A stretch of DNA of 64,000 nt from JAVVEG01 sp041751425. Lineage in GTDB: Bacteria > Pseudomonadota > Gammaproteobacteria > Pseudomonadales > Pseudohongiellaceae. Numbering within the stretch: the stretch's first letter is position 1; each line of letters opens with the position of its first letter. Made by a program: the position numbers and the translations under genes. Below are positions 25,091 to 33,842 of the stretch, piece after piece. Under the pieces are notes generated by a model, which was not told the origin of the DNA, searched no databases, and saw only the letters and a program-made list of their open reading frames with translations. The stretch lies in assembly GCA_041751425.1 (NCBI GenBank), contig JBGSXL010000008.1, positions 62,001 through 126,000 on the forward strand, read 5' to 3'.

Positions 25091-26596
25091 TCATTTTGCA
25101 GCTTCGTCCTGGGCTTTCTTCAATCTGGCTTCCCAGAACGTCGCATTCTTGATGCCCAGCTTGATTGGATCGAAGGTAATAGGGCCGCCAGCCTTGAGCT
25201 GCGCCTCATAATCCTTGAGGCAAATCATGGTTGGTTTCGCCATGAAAAATATGACCAGGATGCCGACGATATTGATCCATGCCATCAGGCCTACCCCGAT
25301 GTCGCCAATAGTCCAGATGTAGCCGGCACTGTTGACCATGCCATAGGTAACCATGAACATGATGACCAGTTTCACCGCACTCAATGGTATGCGCGCTTTG
25401 AAATAACGATTGAGATACGCCACATTGGTCTCGGCTATGTAGTAGTACGCGAGAATGGTGGTAAATGCGAAAAAGAACAGTGCGATCCCCACAAACAACG
25501 GGCCAAAACCACCGAACACACTGAACAAAGCCAGTTGTGTAAACGCCGCTGAACTGATAACTGTGTCAGCTGGCACGTTCTGCACAATAAATTGTCCGGC
25601 TTCCAATGTGCCCTGCACATTGTACTGTTGCGTAATCAATATCATGAACGCGGTTGCAGAACATACTAACAGCGTGTCTACGTATACTGAGAATGCCTGC
25701 ACCAAACCCTGCTGTGACGGGTGATCAACTTCAGCAGCCGCCGCTGCGTGCGGACCGGTACCCTGACCAGCTTCGTTTGAGTAGATACCACGACGAACAC
25801 CCCAGCCAATTGCAGCGCCAAAACCAGCTTGAGCGGTAAACGCATCGCTGAAAATCAAAGCGATAATACCTGGCAGTTGACTCAAATTCAGGAACACGAT
25901 AATCAGTGCCATCACCATGTAGCCAATGGCCATGAAAGGCACCACGATCTGCGTGAAGTGAGCAATCCGCTTGATACCACCAAAGATAATGAATGCCAGA
26001 ATCATCAGAATCACGGCGAGCGCGACCAGCTTGTTGGTTCCTACCGTACCAAACTGGGTAACGACCGGGTTGCCTTCGCCAAACACCATGGTAACTGCAT
26101 TACCTACTGCATTAGCCTGCACGCCGGGCAGGAACATACCGCAGGCTACGATTGCCGCAAGGGCGAACAACACAGCCAGCCAACGCCAACCGAGACAACG
26201 TTCGAAATAATAAGCAGGACCGCCGCGATATTGCCCGTCTTCCTCAACTTTATAGAGTTGGCTCAGTGTCGATTCGGCATAGGCTGTACTGGCACCCAGA
26301 AAGGCGACCATCCACATCCAGAAAACTGCACCGGGCCCGCCAAAGCCAATAGCCGCTGCCACACCGGCGATATTACCAACCCCGACACGGCCCGACAGTG
26401 AAACCGCCAATGCTTGAAAAGAGGAAATTCCTTCAGTTGAAGGATTACGCGCGAACAGCAGTCGCAACATTTCCCGAAAATGCCTGACCTGCGCAAAACG
26501 AGTCAATACAGAGTAGAAAAGTCCGGCACCCAGACATAAAACAACGAGCGCGGGGCTCCAGATAATATTGTTCAGCGCAGTAACAAAACTTTCCAT
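25091..26596 (-). CDS. AGCS-family sodium:alanine symporter
   Basis: The 501-residue inner-membrane protein has about eleven hydrophobic segments and the AGCS family signatures: ALAVSLSGRVGVGNIAGVAA near residue 60 and GWGVRRGIYSNEAGQGTGPH, which includes the conserved Asn-Glu-Ala-Gly-x-Gly. It imports alanine or glycine with sodium. A charged C-terminal tail of about 45 residues follows the last membrane segment. It is on the same strand as the copper-monooxygenase gene but 230 bases apart, so it is probably a separate unit; sodium coupling fits a marine habitat. Confidence 0.94.
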   Translation of the reverse strand: MESFVTALNNIIWSPALVVLCLGAGLFYSVLTRFAQVRHFREMLRLLFARNPSTEGISSFQALAVSLSGRVGVGNIAGVAAAIGFGGPGAVFWMWMVAFLGASTAYAESTLSQLYKVEEDGQYRGGPAYYFERCLGWRWLAVLFALAAIVACGMFLPGVQANAVGNAVTMVFGEGNPVVTQFGTVGTNKLVALAVILMILAFIIFGGIKRIAHFTQIVVPFMAIGYMVMALIIVFLNLSQLPGIIALIFSDAFTAQAGFGAAIGWGVRRGIYSNEAGQGTGPHAAAAAEVDHPSQQGLVQAFSVYVDTLLVCSATAFMILITQQYNVQGTLEAGQFIVQNVPADTVISSAAFTQLALFSVFGGFGPLFVGIALFFFAFTTILAYYYIAETNVAYLNRYFKARIPLSAVKLVIMFMVTYGMVNSAGYIWTIGDIGVGLMAWINIVGILVIFFMAKPTMICLKDYEAQLKAGGPITFDPIKLGIKNATFWEARLKKAQDEAAK

Positions 26597-26662
26597 TGAT
26601 CTACCTTTGTATTGTTATTGATGGATTCGAGTGCCCGAAGTTTTACCACCGCGTGCTTCTTT

Positions 26663-27676
26663 TTACATATGTTTGCGTTTATGCGCCCAACGTCGTTTGG
26701 CCAAACGCCGCATATTGGGAATATCGTCCGTCTCATCCATGATGGGTTTACCAATTATCGCTTCCAGCACATCTTCCATGGTAACAATGCCCAACCAGGT
26801 ACCATACTCGTCATAAACCAGACACATGTGTTGGCGCTCATTCATGAACTGACTCATCATGTTTTCTGCGTTCATGGTGTCAGCTACCACATTTACCGGT
26901 TTCATGATTTCTGCGACGGTTTTCTGGCCATTCAGATATAGCATATCGTAACGAAACACAATGCCAAGTGGTTCTTCATTATCGCCTAGCACCGGATAGC
27001 GTGAGAACTGACCCTTACGGATTCTTTCGCCAAATTCTTCAAGCGTATCGTCCGGAGCCACCACTTCACAAACAGAGCGCGGAGTCATGATGTCCTTAAC
27101 TTTCATATCATGAAGATCAAGGATATTGGAGATGACTCGCTGCTCATCTTCATCCAGCTTGTTCAATTCGCGCCCTAACACAGTCAGCGCTTTGATTTCT
27201 TCACGCAGATTCATCTCCGGTTCTTTGCCACCGAAAAATTTCATCATGTGATCGGACATCCAGATGGCAGGCTTCAGGATCAGAATCATGGCACCTAGCG
27301 TGGCGGGCAAAAAAGGTGCCAGTTGCGGCCAGTAGCGCGCACCTATTGTCTTTGGAAGTATTTCGGACAGCACCAGAATCAACAGAGTCATGATCACTGA
27401 CACTATGGCCAGATAGCCACTGCCAAACACTACAGTTACTTGCGCGCCTACGCCTACGGCGCCTACTGTATGAGCAATGGTGTTCAGTGTCAGTATGGCG
27501 GCCAATGGTTGATCAATTCGTTCTTTGAGCAACTTGAGTTTTTCATACAGAACAGGTCGATTCTGCTTTTGCTGGGCTATAAAGCTGGGTGTTACAGATA
27601 ACAGGGCTGCTTCGAGAATCGAGCAAACGAATGACAGTGATATGGAAAGAGTAACGAAAGCAATGAGTAAGCTCAT
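26663..27676 (-). CDS. CNNM/DUF21 membrane protein with CBS domains (CorB/TlyC-like)
   Basis: The start is taken at the ATG at 27676; the frame is open to 27751 but the added residues are not membrane-like. The 337-residue protein has a DUF21/CNNM transmembrane domain (about residues 1-170, with LSEILPKTIGARYW) and two CBS domains (about 190-310, VKDIMTPRSVCEVVAPDDTL and RQHMCLVYDEYGTWLGIVTM). The family includes magnesium and cobalt efflux or uptake proteins regulated by nucleotide binding at the CBS pair. It lacks the C-terminal CorC_HlyC transporter-associated domain. It is divergent from the fused copper-monooxygenase gene. Confidence 0.88.
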   Translation of the reverse strand: MSLLIAFVTLSISLSFVCSILEAALLSVTPSFIAQQKQNRPVLYEKLKLLKERIDQPLAAILTLNTIAHTVGAVGVGAQVTVVFGSGYLAIVSVIMTLLILVLSEILPKTIGARYWPQLAPFLPATLGAMILILKPAIWMSDHMMKFFGGKEPEMNLREEIKALTVLGRELNKLDEDEQRVISNILDLHDMKVKDIMTPRSVCEVVAPDDTLEEFGERIRKGQFSRYPVLGDNEEPLGIVFRYDMLYLNGQKTVAEIMKPVNVVADTMNAENMMSQFMNERQHMCLVYDEYGTWLGIVTMEDVLEAIIGKPIMDETDDIPNMRRLAKRRWAHKRKHM

Positions 27677-27942
27677 AAGCGGGTTTTGCTGGGTACTCCC
27701 TGTGATAAAAGAGCGGTAATCATAACAACACCTGTAAAACAGAACCAACACTTATTTTCTGGTTTTTTTTACTCGCAATACCCTGATATGGCCTGCTTCT
27801 GCGCAAGCCTCAGCAATCGGGAACCCGGATAAAACCGGGCCGTTCTAATAAGGCTAGACAACGTCGCGTTGTGGCTTTAGATTAAGTGCCTATAGACCAC
27901 GTGCAGTTCAATCCTACTTCTTCAAAATTAGAGGTCAAACCC

Positions 27943-29277
27943 ATGAAGTCAGGAATTCCTTTGTTTTGTCTGGTGTTATCCGCTTTATCTCTATCGGCCG
28001 CAGCCAACGACACGCCTACTTTCTACCGCGACACGCTGCCGATCCTGCAAGAGAACTGCGTTGTTTGCCATCAGATCAATGGTCCCAAGGTAGGCGGTAT
28101 TACAGCGCCCATGTCACTGGCAACATACGCCGAGGTTCGGCCTTGGGCTCCCCTGATCAGGCGGGCTGTCGAATCCGGGTATATGCCGCCCTGGGGTGCG
28201 CATATGCGCCATCAGGGTGAATTCAAGGGCGAACGCTATCTGGAGGCCAGCGAAAAACAGACTCTGCTGGCATGGATAGACGCCGGTGCGCCGGAGGGTG
28301 ACCCTGCTGATGCCAACAAACATGCCATGGCCGCTGTGGAAGCGCCTCCGCCAACTGGCTGGTGGATAGGGGATCCCGATTTGATAGTAGGTTTCGAGAA
28401 ACCTGTTTATGTGGGAGACGACATCACCGATTGGCAGCCAACCTATCAGATGGTCATTCCCGAAGGGCGTCATACAGAACCCAGGTGGATATCCAAAGCA
28501 GAGCTGAACCCTGGCGGCCCTTGGGTACACCATATCGTGTCAAGCCATATGGGTGTCGGCGTGCCCGGTCGCGGCCCATTCACGTATCCACCCGGCTGGG
28601 CAGTCCTGATGCCGGAAGATCCGTTCATTACTGTCAATATGCACTACAACAAGAACGCTGGTCCCGATACAGCCATTTTTGACAACACCACTGCCGGCTT
28701 CGAATTCTATAAGGATGGCGCTGTGATTGATCATGTGGTGGAAACCAATCTGCTGCCGCATAGCGGCTGGACCATTCCGGCGGGTGATCCCAATTTCGAG
28801 GTAAACAATACTTTCGCCATTGAAGAGGATATTTACCTGCTGTCTATGGGACCGCATATGCACTACCGCGGCAAGGCCATGCGTTACGAACTGGAATATC
28901 CGGACGGTGAACGCGAAACCCTGCTTTGGGTACCTAAATACGATTTCAACTGGCAGTTCCTGTATGAATACAATGAACCCAAGTTCATTCCGCAGGGCTC
29001 AACAATGCACATGAGCTGGTGGTTCGACAATTCTGAGGGAAATCCATTCAACCCGGACCCGACTGCGGATGTTGTCTACGGCCCGGAAACAACGGATGAA
29101 ATGGCCAACGCCCGCATCTACTACGCGCCCACCAGCAAGCGGGGCATTGTTGTCGGAGCGGCGATTCCTGAAGATGTGTTGAATACCGCCCGGGCGGCTG
29201 AGGAGCGCCGCAGGAAGAATACCGTGGTGAACGGTGAAGAGCCTCCGCCCGACGATACCAGTTGGTTGGATCACTGA
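27943..29277 (+). CDS. Fused cytochrome c and PHM-like copper monooxygenase-like protein
   Basis: The start at 27943 is favoured by AGAGG eight bases away and by the signal peptide it gives (about residues 1-21); an in-frame GTG at 27886 would put 19 residues ahead of it. The 444-residue exported protein begins with a cytochrome-like domain (CVVCH at 39-43, possible distal Met81 in GYMPPWG). A copper-monooxygenase domain follows, with HH at 196-197 (WVHHIVSSHM), His234 (NMHYNKN), His305 and His307 (GPHMHYRGKAM) and Met387 (TDEMANARIYY). It is the single-chain version of the two neighbours at 22887-24860, and the fusion suggests heme-to-copper electron transfer. The substrate is unknown. The tail is acidic and low in complexity. 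Confidence 0.82.
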   Translation: MKSGIPLFCLVLSALSLSAAANDTPTFYRDTLPILQENCVVCHQINGPKVGGITAPMSLATYAEVRPWAPLIRRAVESGYMPPWGAHMRHQGEFKGERYLEASEKQTLLAWIDAGAPEGDPADANKHAMAAVEAPPPTGWWIGDPDLIVGFEKPVYVGDDITDWQPTYQMVIPEGRHTEPRWISKAELNPGGPWVHHIVSSHMGVGVPGRGPFTYPPGWAVLMPEDPFITVNMHYNKNAGPDTAIFDNTTAGFEFYKDGAVIDHVVETNLLPHSGWTIPAGDPNFEVNNTFAIEEDIYLLSMGPHMHYRGKAMRYELEYPDGERETLLWVPKYDFNWQFLYEYNEPKFIPQGSTMHMSWWFDNSEGNPFNPDPTADVVYGPETTDEMANARIYYAPTSKRGIVVGAAIPEDVLNTARAAEERRRKNTVVNGEEPPPDDTSWLDH

Positions 29278-29292
29278 GCGTCACTTTAGCCG

Positions 29293-29312
29293 GGGCAGTT
29301 CGGGAACTGCCC
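29293..29312 (+). terminator. Hairpin after the fused monooxygenase gene
   Basis: GGGCAGTT, a CGGG loop and AACTGCCC form a perfect eight-pair stem 15 bases after the stop. Only a weak T-rich stretch follows, so termination efficiency is uncertain. Confidence 0.55.
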
Positions 29313-29374
29313 TTGCTCGCTTAAACTTTCCGCCCCCTTTTTTGCAAAATGAAAGTCTAACTTTCATAAGGCAA

Positions 29375-29566
29375 ACCATCATTCCCCGCTTACTACAAAA
29401 TGATCTACTCAAGGCGCTCAACTCCGCGCCTGTTGTCGCGTTGCTGGGTCCCCGACAAGTCGGCAAAACAACGTTGGCATTGGAGATTGCCAAATTGCTG
29501 GACGGCAAGAGCGCGTCCTAACTGGATTTGGAGCTCGATAGCGATCTGGCGGGATGTTCAAGCATT
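29375..29566 (+). pseudogene. Remnant of an AAA/DUF4143-type ATPase gene
   Basis: In one frame the sequence reads IIPRLLQNDLLKALNSAPVV, then ALLGPRQVGKTTLALEIAK with an intact Walker A, like the N-terminus of ATPases of the DUF4143 group. A TAA at 29519 stands where the family has a Tyr codon, and the frame continues LDLELDSDLA before similarity is lost. The start codon is also missing. About 340 residues of the usual protein are absent, so it is a degraded fragment, probably a remnant of a mobile or toxin-antitoxin-like gene. Confidence 0.72.
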
Positions 29567-29579
29567 CAAGCACGGAAGC

Positions 29580-29684
29580 ATGTCTTTAATCTACTTCGCA
29601 CCCGAGGGAACTGATTACCAAACTCCGCATAGTCAGGACGAGTGGTATTTTGTGGTAGAAGGCTCAGGACCTGCAGTTTGCTGA
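29580..29684 (+). pseudogene. Cupin-domain gene fragment
   Basis: A 34-codon frame reads LIYFAPEGTDYQTPHSQDEW followed by YFVVEGSG, the first metal-binding motif of a cupin (PHxQDExYFVxxGxG), then stops. Only the middle of a typical 100-130 residue cupin remains. It directly follows the ATPase remnant and precedes the stop of the esterase gene on the other strand. Confidence 0.6.
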
Positions 29685-29690
29685 CAATCC

Positions 29691-30764
29691 TCACCGTGAA
29701 AAGGCTTGTCTCAAACCCTCTGCTGCAAACTCTTGGGCTTCTTTTGCCTTATCCACTACTGCAGCCATGCCGAAAAATTCATGGGTCACTCCGTCATAAT
29801 TCTGGTAGCGCACATCAATACCCGCCTCTTCAAGGGCGTCTGCGTAAGCCTTGCCTTCCGACCGTAGCGGGTCGATCTGCGCAGTGATGACCGTGGTGGA
29901 AGGCAGTCCTTCAAGATTCTCTTCCTCACTCAGTGATATCAAAGGGTCTAGCCCCTCGCCCGGATTATTCAGGTATTGATCGAAGAACCACTCCATCGCA
30001 GGACGATTGAGCGGTTTGGCATTGGCGTTTTCAACGTAGGAAGCCGTGTCGAATTCGTAACCTGCAATCGGGTAAACCAACACCTGATGTACCGGTATCG
30101 GGGCGTCCTGCTCTCTGGCCATAACACTGACGGCCGCAGCCAGATTTCCGCCCGCGCTTTCGCCCATAACCGCCACGCGGTTCGGGTCGCCATTAAATTG
30201 CCCGGCGTTCTCCAACGTCCATTGATAGGCTGCGAATGCATCACCATGGGCCGAGGGAAATTTGTGTTCTGGTGCCTGTCGATAGTGCGATGAGACAACG
30301 ACAGCATCGGCTGCATTTGCCATGGCGCGCGGTGTCGCATCATAGACATCAAGGTCAGCAATCACCCAGCCGCCGCCGTGATAATAGACAATCACAGGAA
30401 ATGGACCATCACCTTCAGGCGTGTAGATTCGAATGGCGATGTCGCCTTCAGGGCCGTCAATGGATTGATCGACGACACTGGCCACCGCCTCAGGTGTTGT
30501 AGGCTTGCCTTGATTTTCCAGCAAAGCTTTAACGGCGTCTGCGGGAGTCGGTTGTTCGCGTGCCTCGGCAGCAGGTACTGATCCCAACGGTGCGGGTTCC
30601 AGTTTCGTGAGTTCGTCGAGCACCGCTTGCATTTGCGAATCGGGTTTGGCGCCGCTGCCATCTTTCTCAGCCGCAAAAGCTGTGTGTCCGATGGTTGCGA
30701 TTGCGACGTAAGCCACACTCGCCAGTGAGATAGTACTCATTGCTTTCGTCGCGTAAGCTTTCAT
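29691..30764 (-). CDS. Secreted hormone-sensitive-lipase-family esterase
   Basis: The ATG at 30764 is preferred: AAAGGG is six bases before it and it gives a clean signal peptide (about residues 1-32, ending TAFA). The 357-residue product is a family IV alpha/beta hydrolase: oxyanion motif YYHGGGWVIADLDVYD, nucleophile motif GESAGGNLAAA, an acid in AQIDPLRSEG and the catalytic His in GVTHEFFGM. It hydrolyses esters outside the cytoplasm. It is bordered on both sides by gene remnants (ATPase and cupin on one side, an IS3 transposase fragment on the other), so the locus may have been shaped by insertion. A second, cytoplasmic member of the family is at 11345-12277. Confidence 0.9.
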   Translation of the reverse strand: MKAYATKAMSTISLASVAYVAIATIGHTAFAAEKDGSGAKPDSQMQAVLDELTKLEPAPLGSVPAAEAREQPTPADAVKALLENQGKPTTPEAVASVVDQSIDGPEGDIAIRIYTPEGDGPFPVIVYYHGGGWVIADLDVYDATPRAMANAADAVVVSSHYRQAPEHKFPSAHGDAFAAYQWTLENAGQFNGDPNRVAVMGESAGGNLAAAVSVMAREQDAPIPVHQVLVYPIAGYEFDTASYVENANAKPLNRPAMEWFFDQYLNNPGEGLDPLISLSEEENLEGLPSTTVITAQIDPLRSEGKAYADALEEAGIDVRYQNYDGVTHEFFGMAAVVDKAKEAQEFAAEGLRQAFSR

Positions 30765-30889
30765 TTTGTGCCCTTTAACTCTGAAAATTTTTTGAATCAA
30801 CAGGTAAAAGCTACAGTGGGCTTAACGCCAGGTATGTACGCTTACCCACCCAATGTATTTAATTTTCTGAGACGAACTCTTAGAAATTT

Positions 30890-30980
30890 GTTACGAAAAA
30901 CACACAAGAACAATTTGCCTTCATCCGTTTTGATCTCAGTGATATCAGTCACCCACTTGGTTCCTGGTTCCAGTGCGGTA
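30890..30980 (-). pseudogene. IS3-family transposase (OrfB) remnant
   Basis: On the minus strand about 25 codons read EPGTKWVTDITEIKTDEGKL then FLCV, matching the start of the integrase (rve) core of IS3-family OrfB, whose first catalytic Asp lies in WVTDIT. The similarity breaks on both sides and no terminal repeats or OrfA were found. The surrounding 30765-31080 region holds nothing else I can support, apart from the esterase promoter region and the groEL terminator at its edge. Confidence 0.68.
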
Positions 30981-31086
30981 AGTCGCGCTGCCCTGCAATC
31001 CCAGTGGCCGCATCGTCCATGATGTTTGTTGTCTTGTTGGTCAGTGGCGTGCGTGAAGCCGACCAGCTTGGCCCATCCTGAAATAA

Positions 31087-31110
31087 GAAACCCCGCCGAA
31101 GCGGGGTTTC
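31087..31110 (-). terminator. Rho-independent terminator of groEL
   Basis: GAAACCCCGC, a four-base loop and GCGGGGTTTC form a perfect ten-pair stem. On the minus strand it runs into TTTCTTATTT. It is 30 bases after the groEL stop. Confidence 0.9.
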
Positions 31111-31140
31111 TCGTAAACCTATGAACAGCCGAGTTGGCTC

Positions 31141-32790
31141 TTACATCATGCCGCCCATGCCACCCATACCGCCCATACCCATGCCGCCCATATCGCCACC
31201 ACCTGAAGACTTATCTTCCGGGATGTCACTGATCATGCACTCGGTAGTGATCATCAGGCCTGCTACGGAACCGGCAGCCTGCAACGCACTGCGCGTCACT
31301 TTAGCCGGGTCGATGATGCCCTGTTCAACCATGTCGACGTATTCGCCATTGGCTGCGTTGTAACCGTAGTTACCCTTGCCAGCCTTAACCTTGTCCAGCA
31401 CGACAGAAGGCTCGTCACCGGCGTTCTGCACGATCTGACGCAGAGGCGCGGTAACCGCACGCAGAAGCAGCGCGATACCCACGTTCTGGTCTTCGTTGTC
31501 GCCCTTCAGGCCTTCCACTTTCTGCAGTGCGCGCACAAGCGCAACACCGCCGCCAGGTACTACGCCTTCTTCCACAGCAGCGCGGGTAGAATGCAATGCA
31601 TCTTCCACACGGGCTTTCTTCTCTTTCATTTCCATCTCTGTGCCGGCGCCGACTTTGATAACCGCAACACCACCAGCCAGCTTGGCTACGCGTTCCTGCA
31701 GTTTCTCTTTATCGTAGTCAGAAGACGTATCTTCGATCTGACGACGGATCTGGCCAACACGGGCTTCGATCAACTTGGAATCACCAGCGCCATCGATGAT
31801 GGTGGTGTTTTCTTTGGAGAGCACAACGCTCTTGGCGTTACCCAGGTGTTCAATGGTAGCGCTTTCCAGACTCAGGCCAACTTCTTCGGAAATCACAGTA
31901 CCACCGGTCAGGGTAGCGATGTCTTCCAGCATGGCTTTGCGACGATCACCGAATCCTGGCGCCTTCGCTGCAGCAACTTTGACGATGCCGCGCATATTGT
32001 TGACGATCAGAGTCGCCAGTGCTTCACCTTCCACGTCCTCTGCAATCACCAGCAACGGACGGCCGGATTTCGCTACTGCTTCCAGAACTGGCAGCATGTC
32101 GCGAATATTGGAAATCTTCTTGTCGACCAACAGGATGAATGGGTTTTCCAGCTCGGCACTCATATTATCCTGATTGTTGACGAAGTATGGCGACAGGTAG
32201 CCACGATCGAACTGCATACCTTCAACCACGTCCAGTTCGTTCTCGAAACCTGAACCTTCCTCAACCGTGATCACGCCTTCCTTGCCTACTTTTTCCATCG
32301 CTTCGGCAATGATCTGGCCAATTTCGTTATCCGAGTTGGCAGAGATAGCGCCTACCTGTGCAATCGCTTTGGAGTTGGTACAAGGAGTAGACAGCTTGCC
32401 GATTTCCTCAACCATTGCCTTGACGGCCTTGTCTATGCCGCGCTTCAGGTCCATAGGGTTCATGCCGGCAGCCACTGATTTCAGGCCTTCGTTCAGGATA
32501 GCCTGTGCCAGAACAGTCGCTGTGGTGGTGCCGTCGCCCGCGACGTCAGAAGTCTGTGACGCCACTTCCTTCACCATTTGCGCGCCCATGTTCTCGAACT
32601 TGTCTTTCAGCTCGATTTCTTTGGCTACGGATACGCCGTCTTTTGTGATAGTGGGGGCACCAAAGGACTTGTCGATGACCACGTTACGGCCTTTGGGTCC
32701 GAGAGTTACTTTTACTGCGTCTGCCAGAATGTTTACGCCTTTGAGGAGTTTCTGACGCGCTGGATCGCCAAATTTTACGTCTTTAGCCAT
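31141..32790 (-). CDS. groL: Chaperonin GroEL
   Basis: The 549-residue protein is a canonical 60-kDa chaperonin: AKDVKFGDPARQKLLKGVNI at the N-terminus, DGTTTATVLAQAILNEG (ATP-binding), the apical-domain segment VEEGSGFENELDVVEGMQFD and the Gly-Met-rich C-terminal tail (GGMGMGGMGGMGGMM). It folds cytoplasmic proteins within the GroEL-GroES cage. It lies 62 bases downstream of groES in one operon with a sigma32-type promoter and a strong terminator. A single copy is present here. Confidence 0.99.
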   Translation of the reverse strand: MAKDVKFGDPARQKLLKGVNILADAVKVTLGPKGRNVVIDKSFGAPTITKDGVSVAKEIELKDKFENMGAQMVKEVASQTSDVAGDGTTTATVLAQAILNEGLKSVAAGMNPMDLKRGIDKAVKAMVEEIGKLSTPCTNSKAIAQVGAISANSDNEIGQIIAEAMEKVGKEGVITVEEGSGFENELDVVEGMQFDRGYLSPYFVNNQDNMSAELENPFILLVDKKISNIRDMLPVLEAVAKSGRPLLVIAEDVEGEALATLIVNNMRGIVKVAAAKAPGFGDRRKAMLEDIATLTGGTVISEEVGLSLESATIEHLGNAKSVVLSKENTTIIDGAGDSKLIEARVGQIRRQIEDTSSDYDKEKLQERVAKLAGGVAVIKVGAGTEMEMKEKKARVEDALHSTRAAVEEGVVPGGGVALVRALQKVEGLKGDNEDQNVGIALLLRAVTAPLRQIVQNAGDEPSVVLDKVKAGKGNYGYNAANGEYVDMVEQGIIDPAKVTRSALQAAGSVAGLMITTECMISDIPEDKSSGGGDMGGMGMGGMGGMGGMM

Positions 32791-32852
32791 TTTTATCTAT
32801 TCCTGTATTGCTTGAGAATTCGTGAATTTAAGAATTTGGGGTGGCGAAGAAC

Positions 32853-33143
32853 TTACTTCTCAATCACGCCGTAAATTTCGCTTTCGCTCAGAATCAGCAA
32901 CTCTTCGTCGCCAATCTTGACTGTGTTGCTGGCGTATTTGCCGAACACCACATTATCGCCTACTTTCAGATCAACCGGGCGTTTCTCGCCGCTTTCTGAA
33001 ATGCGTCCTGGTCCAACCGCAAGCACTTCGCCCTGTGCTGGCTTCTCTGCCGCTGAGCCAGGTAAAACGATACCGCCCGCAGTTTTCGTCTCTTCTTCCT
33101 TGCGTCGCACTACGACACGGTCTTGCAATGGTCGAATCTTCAT
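32853..33143 (-). CDS. groS: Co-chaperonin GroES
   Basis: The 96-residue co-chaperonin starts MKIRPLQDRVVVRRKEEETK, includes the mobile loop EEETKTAGGIVLPGSA that binds GroEL, and ends with DEELLILSESEIYGVIE. GGAG lies nine bases before the ATG. It is the first gene of the groESL operon. Confidence 0.99.
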   Translation of the reverse strand: MKIRPLQDRVVVRRKEEETKTAGGIVLPGSAAEKPAQGEVLAVGPGRISESGEKRPVDLKVGDNVVFGKYASNTVKIGDEELLILSESEIYGVIEK

Positions 33144-33250
33144 TACTGGTACTCTCCTGAATCAAAGGTTACTACTTTGGTGGTTTAGATGGCGCCGCTG
33201 ACCTAATTCTAGGCGAGCGACAATATCCAACATTGTCTTGTGTGACTCCT

Positions 33251-33278
33251 AGATGGGGCTGGCAAGGCGAATTTCAAT
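33251..33278 (-). promoter_or_regulatory. Heat-shock (sigma32) promoter of groESL
   Basis: On the minus strand, TTGAAA (33272-33277) is followed after 13 bases by CCCCATCT (33251-33258). This matches the RpoH consensus (CTTGAAA, 13-15 bases, CCCCATNT) almost exactly and lies 108 bases before the groES start. No CIRCE inverted repeat was seen, so positive control by sigma32 rather than HrcA repression is likely. Confidence 0.88.
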
Positions 33279-33330
33279 GGGGATAAACGATTTTTTTTCA
33301 ATATCGGCTGGAGGTATTGGTGAGAAGTTT

Positions 33331-33822
33331 CTACTTATCTTTATCGCGGCTGTCCAAACGGGGATCGTCCACTCTGGCATACTCCCCTTCTACGGTATTG
33401 CCATTTTTGTCCGGCGCGGCCGGATTGCCCTTCTGAGTACTAGTGGAGAAGCCGGCACCAGCCATGAAAAAACCGCTGCCGGAGCGCAAGATGCGCCTGG
33501 CGATGCGGACTCGCAGAGGTGAGGTCAACAAGGTAAAACCAATACTATCCGTAATAAAACCGGGCGTAAGCAGCAGCGCGCCAGCAAACGCCAGCAGCAT
33601 GCCCTCCACAATTTCCTGGGCAGGAAGCTGGCCACTGCGCATGCGGGCACCCGCTCTACGTAATGTGTTGAAACCCTGCTTCTTCAGGACGGTGATTCCG
33701 ATAAATGCGGTTACGATGATCAGCAGCAGGGTGTAGCCACCACCAATCAAGTCCGCGACTTCGAACAGCAACAGCAGTTCCGCGATGGGAATGATGATGA
33801 AGGCTACAAAAGGGATGCGCAC
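33331..33822 (-). CDS. fxsA: FxsA family membrane protein
   Basis: The 163-residue protein starts with GTG at 33822, with AGGA seven bases before it. It has three or four hydrophobic segments (IPFVAFIIIPIAELLLLFEV, YTLLLIIVTAFIGITVL and AFAGALLLTPGFITDSIGF) and a charged tail, as in FxsA. In E. coli, FxsA overproduction relieves F-exclusion of phage T7; its native role is unknown. The position next to groES is as in E. coli. It lies 20 bases after ampG on the same strand. Confidence 0.93.
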   Translation of the reverse strand: MRIPFVAFIIIPIAELLLLFEVADLIGGGYTLLLIIVTAFIGITVLKKQGFNTLRRAGARMRSGQLPAQEIVEGMLLAFAGALLLTPGFITDSIGFTLLTSPLRVRIARRILRSGSGFFMAGAGFSTSTQKGNPAAPDKNGNTVEGEYARVDDPRLDSRDKDK

Positions 33823-33842
33823 GGTTAATTCCTGTGGTTGAA

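Noticed and set aside
27826..27846. CCCGG-ATAAAA-CCGGG hairpin read as a terminator
   Set aside because: It lies upstream of two divergent genes, where no transcript should end, and has no T-run.
31591..32253. 220-codon plus-strand frame
   Set aside because: Antisense to groEL, one of the most conserved genes; no independent evidence.
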